Source of the DNA: CAMYLR01 sp041577935
Lineage (GTDB): Bacteria; Gemmatimonadota; Gemmatimonadetes; JACCXV01; JAHWKZ01
DNA: 16,044 nt
Reading direction: 5' to 3'
Assembly (NCBI GenBank): GCA_041577935.1
Contig: JBFGIA010000054.1
Span: 1 to 16,044 of the forward strand
The notes under the pieces were generated by a model. That model made no database searches and was not told where the DNA came from. It worked only from the letters and a program-made list of their open reading frames with translations. Of the stretch, positions 6,213-14,867 are shown piece by piece (position 1 is the first letter of the stretch; each line of letters begins with the position of its first letter). The translations under genes and the position numbers were made by a program.

Positions 6213-9200
6213 TCTTCAAGAAGAAATCATCGACTGAAGAAGCACCCCGGTACCCGGGTATCCGGGAAGCGTTGGACGGCGGCACCGCCGTCGTCGAGAT
6301 GGAAACCGCGGCCAGCGAGGGCGCCGGTGCCTATCCGATCACGCCGTCGACCCAGATGGGTGAGGGTTGGGCGCAAGCGGTGGCATCGGGGAAGACCAAC
6401 GTGAACGGCCGCCGGTTGCTGTTCTTCGAGCCGGAGGGCGAGCACGCCGCGGCAGCCGTAACCGCCGGCATGAGCATGACCGGGTTGCGGGCGACCAACT
6501 TTTCGAGTGGGCAGGGGATCGCGTACATGCACGAGTCGCTCTACGCGGCGGCCGGCAAGCGACTCACCTACGTGCTCAATGTCGCGGCTCGGGCGATGAC
6601 CAAACACGCGCTCAACGTCCACGCCGGCCACGACGATTACCACGCCATCGACGACACCGGTTTCTTCCAGCTCTTCGCCAAGGACGTCCAATCGTGTGCC
6701 GACCTCAACCTGATCGCGCATCGGGTCGCCGAGCTTTCGCTCAACCCGGGTGTCGTTGCGCAGGATGGCTTCCTCACCAGCCACGTGATCGAATCGATGC
6801 TGCTTCCCGAGCGCGAGCTGGTGAAGGAGTACCTCGGAGATCCGAGCGACATCATCGAGTCGCCGACCGCCGCGCAGCGAATGGTTTTTGGGAAAGAGCG
6901 GCGCCGGATCCCGGAGATGTTCGACCTCGACTACCCGGCCATGCTGGGAGTCGTACAGAACCAAGACGCGTACGCCCAGGGAGTGGCCGCGCAACGCCCC
7001 TTCTATTTCGATCATGTTCGCGAGATCACCGACGATGCGATGGCCGAGTACGCGGCCCTGACCGGCCGCCACTACGCCCGGGCCAGCGGCTACCGCATCG
7101 ACGACGCCGAATACGTGCTCGCGGGCCAGGGCTCGGTGGTCGCCAACGCCGAGGCGGTCGCCGATCACTTGCGCGAGACACGCGGTCTCAAGATCGGCGT
7201 TCTCGATCTCACAATGTTCCGCCCGTTCCCGGCCGATCTCGTCACGCGTCTGCTGCGTGGCAAGAAAGGCGTCACCGTTCTCGAGCGCGTCGACCAGCCA
7301 TTGGCGGTCGATCCCCCGCTGTTGCGCGAGATCCGCGCTGCCATGTCTCAAGCGCTCGAGAACGGGCGGGCGGGAGAGCCGCTGCCATACCCAGCGGTGG
7401 CGTCGATCACGCTCGATGAGACGCCCGATTTCTACGCCGCCGGGTTCGGCTTTGGTAGCCGCGACCTGCAGCCGGGAGACTTGATCGCGGCGGCTGAGAA
7501 CATGCTGCCCAAAGGGAGCAAGCGGCGCCATTACTATCTGGGGATCGATTTCGTGCGCGTGGGAACGCAGCTCCCGAAGCTCCAACTGTGGCAGGAGGAG
7601 CTGCTCGAGGATTACCCGAAGTTGGCCGATCTGACGCTGCCGTCGGTCGGCAAGGTGGATCTTGCGCCGCCGGATTCGATCGCCATACGGATCCACTCGA
7701 TCGGCGGGTGGGGCGCGATCACGACCGGGAAGAACCTCGTCCTCACAGCGTTCGAGTTGGCTGGGCTCCACGTGAAGGCGAACCCCAAGTACGGATCGGA
7801 GAAGAAGGGCCAGCCGACGACGTTCTACGCCACTTTGGCACACGAACCGATCCGGATAAACGCCGAGCTCAAGCACGTCGATGTGGTGCTCTCGCCGGAT
7901 CCCAACGTGTTTCGCCACTCCGACCCGCTGGCCGGACTCTCCGAGGGTGGCGTGTTCGTGATCCAGAGCGATCGCCCGGTCGAGGAAGTGTGGCGGTCGC
8001 TGCCGGTCCCCGCCCGGCGTGACGTCCGCGAGCGACAGCTCAAGGTTTTCGCCGTAGACGGGTTCACGATCGCGACCGAGGAGGCGAGCGATCCCGAGCT
8101 CAGGTATCGGATGCAGGGCGCGGCATTTATGGGTGCATTTTTTGCCGCGTCGCCGTTTCTCGAGCGCGAGAACCTGACCGAGGAGCGGTTGTTCGAAGGG
8201 ATCCGGACCCAGCTCGAGGAGAAGTTCGGCAAGCTGGGCCAGCGCGTCGTCGACGATAACTACCGGGTCATTCGGCGCGGCTTTGATGAGGTGCGCGAGG
8301 TACCAGCCCTCGACGAGGAGGAGTTGGTCGACCTGGTCAGCGAACCGTCAAAGGCAAGCCATGTCCCGGCGCTGATGGATGTACCGAACGCGGCCGACGG
8401 GATCGGCAATCCGGGCCGGTTCTTCGAGCAAGTTTGTGGCCTCTGCCTGGTGGGCGAAGACGTGATCGCCGATCCGTTTACGGCGATCAGCGCGATGCCG
8501 GCGGCGTCGAGCTCGATCCGCGACATGACCGACATCCGGTTCGAGGTTCCCGACTTCGTGGCCGACCGTTGTACCGGGTGCAGCCAGTGCTGGGTCCAGT
8601 GCCCGGACGCGGCGATCCCGGGGCTCGTCAACACGACCGAGGACGTCTGGAACGCGGCGATCGACACGGCCACCAACGGTCGTTCGCTGCCACGGATTCG
8701 TCAGCTCGCAAAACCGCTCGCTCTCGAGTCGCAAAAGCTGCTCAAGGGGATGGAGTTCCATGGGTTTGGCGAGGTCGCCTCGGCGGCGTACCGAAACGTT
8801 GTGGCCAAGCTTGGTTGGGATGCCGATCGCCGAGCGCAACTGGATGCGGAATTCGCGACCGTCTATTCGATCCTGTCAGAGCTTCCGCTGGCCAAGACGG
8901 TGCCGTTCTTTGACGTCCCCGAATCGAAAGCGAAGGGCAGCGGCGGGTTGCTGTCGATCACCATCAATCCGGAAACGTGCAAGGGGTGCAACATCTGCGT
9001 CGATGTCTGCCCCGAAGAGGCGCTGGTGACGGTCAAGCAAGACACCGAGATCGTCGAGCGGTTGCGACGCAACTGGGAGCTGTGGCAGCGCCTTCCCGAC
9101 ACCGATGATCGGTACATCAACATTCGCGATCTCGAGCAGGGGATCGGGGTGTTGCCCTCGCTGTTGCTCAAGAAGATCAACTACCGCTCGATGGTCGGCG

Positions 9201-11245
9201 GCGACGGTGCGTGCATGGGGTGTGGGGAGAAGACCGCTGTACACCTGGTGACGTCGACGGTCGAAGCTCTGGTGCAACCTAGGGTCGAGCAGTTTGTGAT
9301 CGAAATCGATGGGCTGATCGCCGAGCTCGACGCCAAGGCGCGAGGCCTGCTCGCGGCGGACGCGGATCTAGATGTCTCGACCGTGACCGATGACGAGACG
9401 GTCGATGTGCCGCTCACGGTAGAGAAGCGTGACCGTGTTAAGCAGCTGGCGGATTCGATCCGCGAGCTCAAGGACCTGCGCTGGCGCTACACCGAGGGCC
9501 CCGGCGGTCACGGGCGAGCGTCGTTGGGGATCACCAATAGCACCGGTTGCTCTTCGGTTTGGGGCAGCACCTATCCCTACAATCCGTACCCGTTCCCGTG
9601 GGTCAATCATCTATTCCAGGACGCACCCTCGATCGCGATCGGGATCTTCGATGGTCACATGCGCAAGATGGCCGATGCTTTCGTCGCTGTGCGCCGCGCT
9701 CGCCTGCTGGTCGACGATGCGTACGACCCGGACGAGCACGATCCGTTCTTCGAGGCGTTTGATTGGCATCAGTTCACCGACGATGAGTTTGCGCTGTGTC
9801 CGCCGATCCTGTCGATCGGCGGCGACGGGGCGATGCTCGATATCGGGTTCCAAAACCTGTCGCGGCTGATGGCGTCGGGGAAGCCGATCCGAGTCATGGT
9901 GCTCGACACGCAGGTCTACTCGAACACCGGCGGACAGGCGTGCACGAGCGGGTACACCGGTCAGGTCGCCGACATGTCGGCGTACGGTGCGGCCCAGCAC
10001 GGCAAGCAAGAGGTCCGCAAAGAGCTGTCGCTGATCGCGCTGGCACACCGCGGGGTGTTCGTGCACCAATCTTCGCAGGCGTCGCCATCGCACATGATCG
10101 CCGGGATCATAAAGGGGCTCAGGACGCGGCGGCCGTCGGTCTTCAGCATCTACACGCCGTGCCCGGTCGAGCATGGGCTGTCCGACGAATGGGCGCCCCA
10201 CGCGGCCAAGCTGGCGCTCGAGAGTCGCGCCTTCCCGCTCTTGACGTACGATCCCGATGGCGGCCGGGCGCTCTCCGACTGTCTCGACTTGATGGGCAAC
10301 CCGGCGATCGACGACCGGTGGCCGATGTACGAACTGGAGTACATGGACGCCGAGGGTGAGACCCAGCGCATGGAGCTGCCGCTCACGATCGCCGACTGGG
10401 CAGCCACCGAGACGCGTTTCAAGAAGCATTTCAGCCCGATGCGCAATGGCGACGAAGAGGCCGAGATCCTGTTCCACGAGTATCTCGATCTGCCAGCCGA
10501 CGAGCGTGAGAGCCGACAGCCGTTTGTCTACACGATCGATGATGAGCGCAAGCTGGCCAAGCTGGCAGTGTCGCCGGAGATCGCCGAGCTGGCCGAGGAG
10601 CGGCTCCTCTTCTGGTCCCAGCTGCGCGAGCTGGGTGGTCTCGATGAGGCCGATGCGGAGGCCGACCTGGAGGCTGAGTTCAGCCAGCGCGAGGCTCAGC
10701 TGCGGGGCGATTACGAAGCCCAGTTGGCAAAGCTGCGAGCCGAGTACCCGCGCGTGATCGCGCGCCGTCTGGCGGAGGGATTGCTGCGTGGAGGGGGAGA
10801 CCGGACGGTAGCCGACCTGCTGGCTTCGGCCGAGGCGACGCCGGGTTTGGAACCCATCAGCTTGGATGTGGCGGGCGTCGACGGGAAGATGGCGGCCGCG
10901 CCAGCGGCGGTTGCCCAACCGGCTGCCCCGACGGTCCAGGCCGAGCTGGCCCCAGCGGTTGCAGCCGAGCCAGAGGAGGAAGAAGAAGAGGGGCTCGTCA
11001 TCGAGCCATCGATCGAGACGTTGCGCTGCACGTCATGCAACGAGTGCACCGACCTGAATGCCAAGATGTTCGCCTACGACGACAACAAGCAGGCATACAT
11101 AAAGGACCCACGCGCCGGGACGTTCGCCGAGCTGGTGATGGCCGCCGAGCGGTGTCCCGCCGACATCATTCATCCGGGCACCCCGCTGAACCCGAAGGAA
11201 AAGAATCTCGACAAGTGGATCGCCCGAGCCGCGCCGTACAACTGA
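6209..11245 (+). CDS. nifJ: Giant PFOR-like 2-oxoacid (pyruvate):ferredoxin oxidoreductase with C-terminal tethered ferredoxin domain
   Basis: This 1678-residue single-chain enzyme has the pyruvate:ferredoxin oxidoreductase domain order; the usual length is about 1170-1230. The pyrimidine domain has YPITPST at 42-48 and AARAM around Arg128, the Thr and Arg that contact pyruvate in known PFORs. The gamma domain opens near residue 495 (IHSIGGWGA). Two [4Fe-4S] motifs are Cys788/791/794/798 and Cys924/927/930/934. The TPP domain holds the proximal-cluster cysteines Cys1002, Cys1005, Cys1114 and Cys1318, the cofactor motif GGDGA at 1204-1208 and YSNTGGQ at 1237-1243. Extra material lies between the two ferredoxin motifs, between Cys1005 and Cys1114, and in a long C-terminal extension. 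That extension has a coiled-coil-like segment (about 1478-1530), an Ala/Pro then six-Glu linker (1565-1594), and a ferredoxin-like domain with Cys1607, Cys1610, Cys1613 and Cys1649-Pro. The ATG overlaps the rnfB stop, with GAGAG nine bases upstream. Pyruvate is likely but unproven. Confidence 0.9.
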   Translation: MIFKKKSSTEEAPRYPGIREALDGGTAVVEMETAASEGAGAYPITPSTQMGEGWAQAVASGKTNVNGRRLLFFEPEGEHAAAAVTAGMSMTGLRATNFSSGQGIAYMHESLYAAAGKRLTYVLNVAARAMTKHALNVHAGHDDYHAIDDTGFFQLFAKDVQSCADLNLIAHRVAELSLNPGVVAQDGFLTSHVIESMLLPERELVKEYLGDPSDIIESPTAAQRMVFGKERRRIPEMFDLDYPAMLGVVQNQDAYAQGVAAQRPFYFDHVREITDDAMAEYAALTGRHYARASGYRIDDAEYVLAGQGSVVANAEAVADHLRETRGLKIGVLDLTMFRPFPADLVTRLLRGKKGVTVLERVDQPLAVDPPLLREIRAAMSQALENGRAGEPLPYPAVASITLDETPDFYAAGFGFGSRDLQPGDLIAAAENMLPKGSKRRHYYLGIDFVRVGTQLPKLQLWQEELLEDYPKLADLTLPSVGKVDLAPPDSIAIRIHSIGGWGAITTGKNLVLTAFELAGLHVKANPKYGSEKKGQPTTFYATLAHEPIRINAELKHVDVVLSPDPNVFRHSDPLAGLSEGGVFVIQSDRPVEEVWRSLPVPARRDVRERQLKVFAVDGFTIATEEASDPELRYRMQGAAFMGAFFAASPFLERENLTEERLFEGIRTQLEEKFGKLGQRVVDDNYRVIRRGFDEVREVPALDEEELVDLVSEPSKASHVPALMDVPNAADGIGNPGRFFEQVCGLCLVGEDVIADPFTAISAMPAASSSIRDMTDIRFEVPDFVADRCTGCSQCWVQCPDAAIPGLVNTTEDVWNAAIDTATNGRSLPRIRQLAKPLALESQKLLKGMEFHGFGEVASAAYRNVVAKLGWDADRRAQLDAEFATVYSILSELPLAKTVPFFDVPESKAKGSGGLLSITINPETCKGCNICVDVCPEEALVTVKQDTEIVERLRRNWELWQRLPDTDDRYINIRDLEQGIGVLPSLLLKKINYRSMVGGDGACMGCGEKTAVHLVTSTVEALVQPRVEQFVIEIDGLIAELDAKARGLLAADADLDVSTVTDDETVDVPLTVEKRDRVKQLADSIRELKDLRWRYTEGPGGHGRASLGITNSTGCSSVWGSTYPYNPYPFPWVNHLFQDAPSIAIGIFDGHMRKMADAFVAVRRARLLVDDAYDPDEHDPFFEAFDWHQFTDDEFALCPPILSIGGDGAMLDIGFQNLSRLMASGKPIRVMVLDTQVYSNTGGQACTSGYTGQVADMSAYGAAQHGKQEVRKELSLIALAHRGVFVHQSSQASPSHMIAGIIKGLRTRRPSVFSIYTPCPVEHGLSDEWAPHAAKLALESRAFPLLTYDPDGGRALSDCLDLMGNPAIDDRWPMYELEYMDAEGETQRMELPLTIADWAATETRFKKHFSPMRNGDEEAEILFHEYLDLPADERESRQPFVYTIDDERKLAKLAVSPEIAELAEERLLFWSQLRELGGLDEADAEADLEAEFSQREAQLRGDYEAQLAKLRAEYPRVIARRLAEGLLRGGGDRTVADLLASAEATPGLEPISLDVAGVDGKMAAAPAAVAQPAAPTVQAELAPAVAAEPEEEEEEGLVIEPSIETLRCTSCNECTDLNAKMFAYDDNKQAYIKDPRAGTFAELVMAAERCPADIIHPGTPLNPKEKNLDKWIARAAPYN

Positions 11246-11249
11246 GCTC

Positions 11250-12578
11250 ATGATACTGCGCTCGGGGTTCCGTCACGGCGTTCACCCAGCGGATTCAAAA
11301 CACCTGACCGAAAATGTTCCGATCCGTCGGATGGGGTTTCCGACCGAGGTCGTCTTGCCGCTCCGCCAGCACGCCGGCAAGGCAGCCCGGTTGCTGGTCG
11401 CGCGGGGTGACAAGGTCGAGCGAGGCGACAAGATCGCCGCTGCCGACGGCTTCATTTCGGCGCCCGTCCACGCGTCGGCCACCGGCACCGTCGCGGGCGT
11501 CGAGTTGTGGCCCCACCCGGACGGCAGCATGGCCGAGGTAGTGCGGATCACCGTCGAGCGCTACTCGCCGCAGATCCCGCGGCCGCGATTAGTGCCGCGA
11601 TGGGAGGGGTTGTCGCCCAAAGAGGTCGTCAGCGCGGTGCAAGAGGCGGGCGTGGTCGGTCTCGGCGGCGCCGCGTTTCCAACCCACGTCAAGCTGTCGC
11701 CGCCACCCGATGCCGACGTCGAGCTGTTGATCGTCAACGGTGCCGAGTGCGAGCCGTATTTGACGACCGATCACCGGACGATGGCCGAGTACCCCGAGCG
11801 AGTGCACTTCGGAACCCGCGTCATGATGCAGTGTCTGGGCGTCGACCGGGCGGTGATCGGGGTCGAGAAAAACAAGCCCGACGCGATCGATGTGCTGACC
11901 GCCACCATCCCCGACGATCTCGACATCACGATTTTGCCGCTGACGGTCAAGTACCCTCAGGGCGCTGAGAAGATGTTGATCAAGGCGATCACTGGGCGTG
12001 AGGTGCCATCGGGAAAGCTCCCGATGCACGTCGGCGTAATCGTCCAGAACGCGGGCTCGATCGCCACGATCGCCGAGGTTTTCGAGACTGGGCTACCACT
12101 CGTCGAACGGATCGTCACCGTGACCGGCCCGGGTGTGAAGCGCCCTTCGAACCTGATCGTTCCAGTCGGCTCGAAGTTGCGTGACGTTTTGGATTTCTGC
12201 GGTGGGCTCACGGATGACGTCACCGAGGTGCTGTTTGGCGGTCCGATGATGGGTGCGCCGCAGACCGACCTCGATGTGCCGATCATCAAGGGGACGACCG
12301 GTGTGGTGGTCCTGACGCGCGCCGAAACCGAGCGCCATCCGGTGTACCCATGTATCCACTGCGGTCGTTGTCTCGACGCGTGTCCGGTGTTCCTGAACCC
12401 TCAGCTGCTTGGCTCGCTGGCACAGGTCGGCCGGTACGAGGAGATGGAAGCCTCGGACCTCGCCGATTGCATGTTGTGCGGGGCGTGCTCGTACGTCTGT
12501 CCATCCAACATCCCGTTGTCCCAGATGTTCTCTCTGGGGAAGGCTGCGCTGCAGAAGATGGCGACAAAGGTCGCGTGA
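11250..12578 (+). CDS. rnfC: Rnf complex subunit RnfC, NADH/FMN- and Fe-S-binding
   Basis: RnfC is the cytoplasmic NAD(H)-binding subunit of the Rnf complex, related to complex I NuoF/Nqo1 and to NqrA. The N-terminal barrel-sandwich/RnfC domain starts with GFRHGVHP and contains LPLRQH. The flavin/NADH Rossmann part shows GLGGAAFPT at 137-145, followed by NGAECEPYLTTDHRTM. The soluble-ligand-binding-like domain precedes two [4Fe-4S] motifs, Cys368/371/374/378-Pro and Cys407/410/413/417-Pro. At 442 residues it is a normal RnfC without the long repetitive C-terminal extension of some gammaproteobacterial forms. It begins four bases after the PFOR-like stop, the only gap in the operon, with a poor ribosome binding site, so translation may depend on re-initiation. 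Confidence 0.95.
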   Translation: MILRSGFRHGVHPADSKHLTENVPIRRMGFPTEVVLPLRQHAGKAARLLVARGDKVERGDKIAAADGFISAPVHASATGTVAGVELWPHPDGSMAEVVRITVERYSPQIPRPRLVPRWEGLSPKEVVSAVQEAGVVGLGGAAFPTHVKLSPPPDADVELLIVNGAECEPYLTTDHRTMAEYPERVHFGTRVMMQCLGVDRAVIGVEKNKPDAIDVLTATIPDDLDITILPLTVKYPQGAEKMLIKAITGREVPSGKLPMHVGVIVQNAGSIATIAEVFETGLPLVERIVTVTGPGVKRPSNLIVPVGSKLRDVLDFCGGLTDDVTEVLFGGPMMGAPQTDLDVPIIKGTTGVVVLTRAETERHPVYPCIHCGRCLDACPVFLNPQLLGSLAQVGRYEEMEASDLADCMLCGACSYVCPSNIPLSQMFSLGKAALQKMATKVA

Positions 12579-13576
12579 GCGACCCGCGCTTCGAACTCAC
12601 GGCGTCACCACACCTGAAAGGTGGCGCCACCACGCGCCGGATCATGTGGTCGGTGACCGGGAGCCTAGTGCCGATCGTCGCGGCGGCGGCGTACTTCTTT
12701 GGGCTAAGCGCGCTGCTGGTGATCGCGGCGGCAACGGCCGGCGCGGTCCTGACCGAGCGTGTGTTTGGTGCGGCGGGCAGCCTGGGCGACGGCTCGGCGG
12801 CGATTACCGGCGTCTTGCTGGGGCTCTGCTTGCCGGCTGGGATGCCGATGTGGATGGCGTTTTTGGGAGGCGCGTTCGGAATCGGGTTTGGCAAGCTGAT
12901 CTTCGGTGGCTTGGGCCAAAATGTGTTCAACCCGGCGCTGCTCGGCCGCGCGTTTTTGCAGGCCGCGTTTCCGACCGCGATTACCACGTGGCCGGCGGCA
13001 GGCGGGAGCTTTACCGAGCTGCGGGGAGACAACTTCGCGCTGCCGCTGATGCGCGCGTCGAGCGACGCGGTGACGGAAGCCACACCGCTTGGGCTCATGA
13101 AGTTCGAGGCCACGCCGACGCCGGTCGGCGATCTATTCATGGGCAGCACCGCGGGATCGGTCGGCGAGACGGCGGCGCTGTTGATCCTCCTGGGCGGCGG
13201 TTACCTGGCGATCAAACAGTATCTCGATTGGCGGATACCGGTGGCGATCTTTATCACCGTGGCGGCGCTGTCGGGGATCTTGACCGCCATCGATTCGAGT
13301 TACCCGGGGCCGCTGTTCATGCTCTTTTCGGGCGGTTTGATGTTGGGCGCGGTTTATATGGCGACCGATCCAGTGACCTCACCCGTCACGCGGCGCGGGG
13401 CGTGGGTGTTTGGCGCCGGGGTCGGCGCGCTGGTGGTCGTGATTCGCGTGTGGGGAGGACTTCCCGAAGGCGTCATGTACGCGATCCTGCTGATGAACGC
13501 GATGACGCCGTTCATCAATCAAGCGACTCAACCCCGGGTGTTCGGAAAAGGCGGTGACGGGATGGTAGCGGCATGA
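12575..13576 (+). CDS. rnfD: Rnf complex subunit RnfD, flavinylated membrane subunit
   Basis: This 333-residue integral membrane subunit belongs to the NqrB/RnfD family and has roughly nine to ten hydrophobic segments. It opens with the family's SPHLKGG motif at 11-17, followed by RRIMWSV. The motif VTEATPL around Thr170 (aca at 13082) is the expected site of covalent FMN attachment by ApbE. GQNVFNPALLGRAF at 114-127 is also typical. GTG at 12575 overlaps the rnfC stop as GTGA; AAAGG at 12566-12570 is an adequate though close ribosome binding site. The frame is open further upstream inside rnfC, but that part shows no family similarity. Confidence 0.95.
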   Translation: MSDPRFELTASPHLKGGATTRRIMWSVTGSLVPIVAAAAYFFGLSALLVIAAATAGAVLTERVFGAAGSLGDGSAAITGVLLGLCLPAGMPMWMAFLGGAFGIGFGKLIFGGLGQNVFNPALLGRAFLQAAFPTAITTWPAAGGSFTELRGDNFALPLMRASSDAVTEATPLGLMKFEATPTPVGDLFMGSTAGSVGETAALLILLGGGYLAIKQYLDWRIPVAIFITVAALSGILTAIDSSYPGPLFMLFSGGLMLGAVYMATDPVTSPVTRRGAWVFGAGVGALVVVIRVWGGLPEGVMYAILLMNAMTPFINQATQPRVFGKGGDGMVAA

Positions 13577-14208
13577 CGATCCGTGGCGCGCCAGCATGGC
13601 GGTTGGTGTCGACGTTGGCGCTAGCCGGTGGGGTGGCCGGCCTGTTGATCGTCGTCGTATTCGAGTGGGCCGAACCACAAATCGAGGCCCACCGAGCGGC
13701 CGTGCTGGCCGCTGCGATCGACAACGTGCTCGCATCTCCGGCTCGTTACGACACGTTGTACGTCGTCGACGGCACGTTGCACGAGACGCCGCCCGAAGGC
13801 GTGCTCGAGCGTGATCTCGAACGGGTGTTCCTGGGCTACGACGAGTCTGACGTACCCGTGGGGTTTGCGGTCACCGGCGGTGAGCCCGGATATCAGGACA
13901 TCATTCGGTTGATCTTTGGCTACGATCCGGGGAGCGGCGAAGTCGTGGGGATGGAAGTGTTGGAGAGCAAGGAGACGCCGGGTCTCGGCGACAAGATCGA
14001 GAAGGACGCCGAGTTCGTGGCCGAGTTCGATGGTGTCCAGGCGCCGCTGGTGGGGGTCAAACAGGATGCCGGGCAGGGTGACCCAGGCGAGGTCGATATG
14101 ATCACCGGTGCCACGATCTCGTCGCGCACCGTGATCGCGATCATCAATAACCGGCTCGAAGAGCTCAGTCCACTGCTCGATACGTACCCGGCGACGGTGA
14201 AGCGATGA
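13573..14208 (+). CDS. rnfG: Rnf complex subunit RnfG, FMN-binding
   Basis: RnfG is an electron-transfer subunit with an N-terminal membrane helix (about 10-30) and an extracytoplasmic FMN-binding domain, related to NqrC. The covalent-flavin motif DMITGATISS ends the domain, and Thr181 of TGAT is the expected phosphoester FMN site. The LESKETPGLGDKI stretch upstream of it is also characteristic of the RnfG/NqrC fold. At 211 residues it is of normal size. ATG overlaps the rnfD stop as ATGA. Confidence 0.95.
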   Translation: MTIRGAPAWRLVSTLALAGGVAGLLIVVVFEWAEPQIEAHRAAVLAAAIDNVLASPARYDTLYVVDGTLHETPPEGVLERDLERVFLGYDESDVPVGFAVTGGEPGYQDIIRLIFGYDPGSGEVVGMEVLESKETPGLGDKIEKDAEFVAEFDGVQAPLVGVKQDAGQGDPGEVDMITGATISSRTVIAIINNRLEELSPLLDTYPATVKR

Positions 14209-14867
14209 AGAGCGAGACGACCGCGCAGTACGATCTGATACGCGGCATCTGGCGCGAGAATCCGGTCCTCATCCACTTGCTCGGATTGTGCCCTGCGTTG
14301 GCGGTGACCAACACGGTCGCCAATAGCCTGGCGATGGGGTTGGCCACGTTCTTCGTGCTGATGGGGTCGAGCCTGCTGGTGTCGACGTTCAAGCGGTTCA
14401 TCCCGCACGAAGTACGGATCTCGGCCTACATCCTGATCATCGCCACGTTCGTGACGATCGCTGATCTCGTGCTGGCGGCTGTCGTACCGGAGATCCACAA
14501 AGCGCTGGGCGCGTTTATCGCGCTGATCGTCGTTAATTGCATGATCCTCGGGCGACAGGAGGCGTTTGCCTCGAAGCGTCCGGTGTCCCGAGCTGCGCTC
14601 GACGCAACCGGCACGGGCATCGGGTTCTTGATCGCGATGCTCATGATGGGCTCGGTGCGCGAGGTGCTCGGCAACGGAACGCTGCTCGGGTACAGCGTCT
14701 TTGGCGCCGGGTTCGAGCCGTGGATCATCATGATCCTGCCGCCGGGTGGCTTCCTAACGCTGGGCGTTTTCTTGCTCGCGATGGGCTGGTGGCGGGGCCG
14801 GACCGAGGGCGAACAGGCGAAGGTCAGGCACTGGCCCCACGGCGTGACGACGCGGAGGGCGGCATGA
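14205..14867 (+). CDS. rnfE: Rnf complex subunit RnfE, membrane subunit
   Basis: This 220-residue, six-helix protein of the NqrD/RnfE family pairs with RnfA in the ion-translocating core. The two cysteines that ligate the intramembrane Fe-S centre in Rnf/Nqr structures are present: Cys29 in GLCPALAVT and Cys112 in VVNCMILGR. The short loops and length are typical. The C-terminus is extended by a basic tail (about residues 196-220) after the last helix. It begins in an ATGA overlap with rnfG and ends in the same kind of overlap with rnfA. Confidence 0.95.
   Translation: MKSETTAQYDLIRGIWRENPVLIHLLGLCPALAVTNTVANSLAMGLATFFVLMGSSLLVSTFKRFIPHEVRISAYILIIATFVTIADLVLAAVVPEIHKALGAFIALIVVNCMILGRQEAFASKRPVSRAALDATGTGIGFLIAMLMMGSVREVLGNGTLLGYSVFGAGFEPWIIMILPPGGFLTLGVFLLAMGWWRGRTEGEQAKVRHWPHGVTTRRAA

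Noticed and set aside
6227..7918. 563-codon open frame on the minus strand
   Set aside because: It lies entirely opposite the PFOR-like gene, reads as Arg/His-rich low-quality protein without motifs, and is the usual antisense shadow of a GC-rich coding strand.
9611..10918. 435-codon open frame on the minus strand
   Set aside because: Same reason: antisense to the TPP and C-terminal region of the PFOR-like gene, no family motif, no ribosome binding site of note.
12409..13557. 382-codon plus-strand frame overlapping rnfC and rnfD
   Set aside because: Arg/Gly-rich out-of-frame translation; RnfC and RnfD explain the region.
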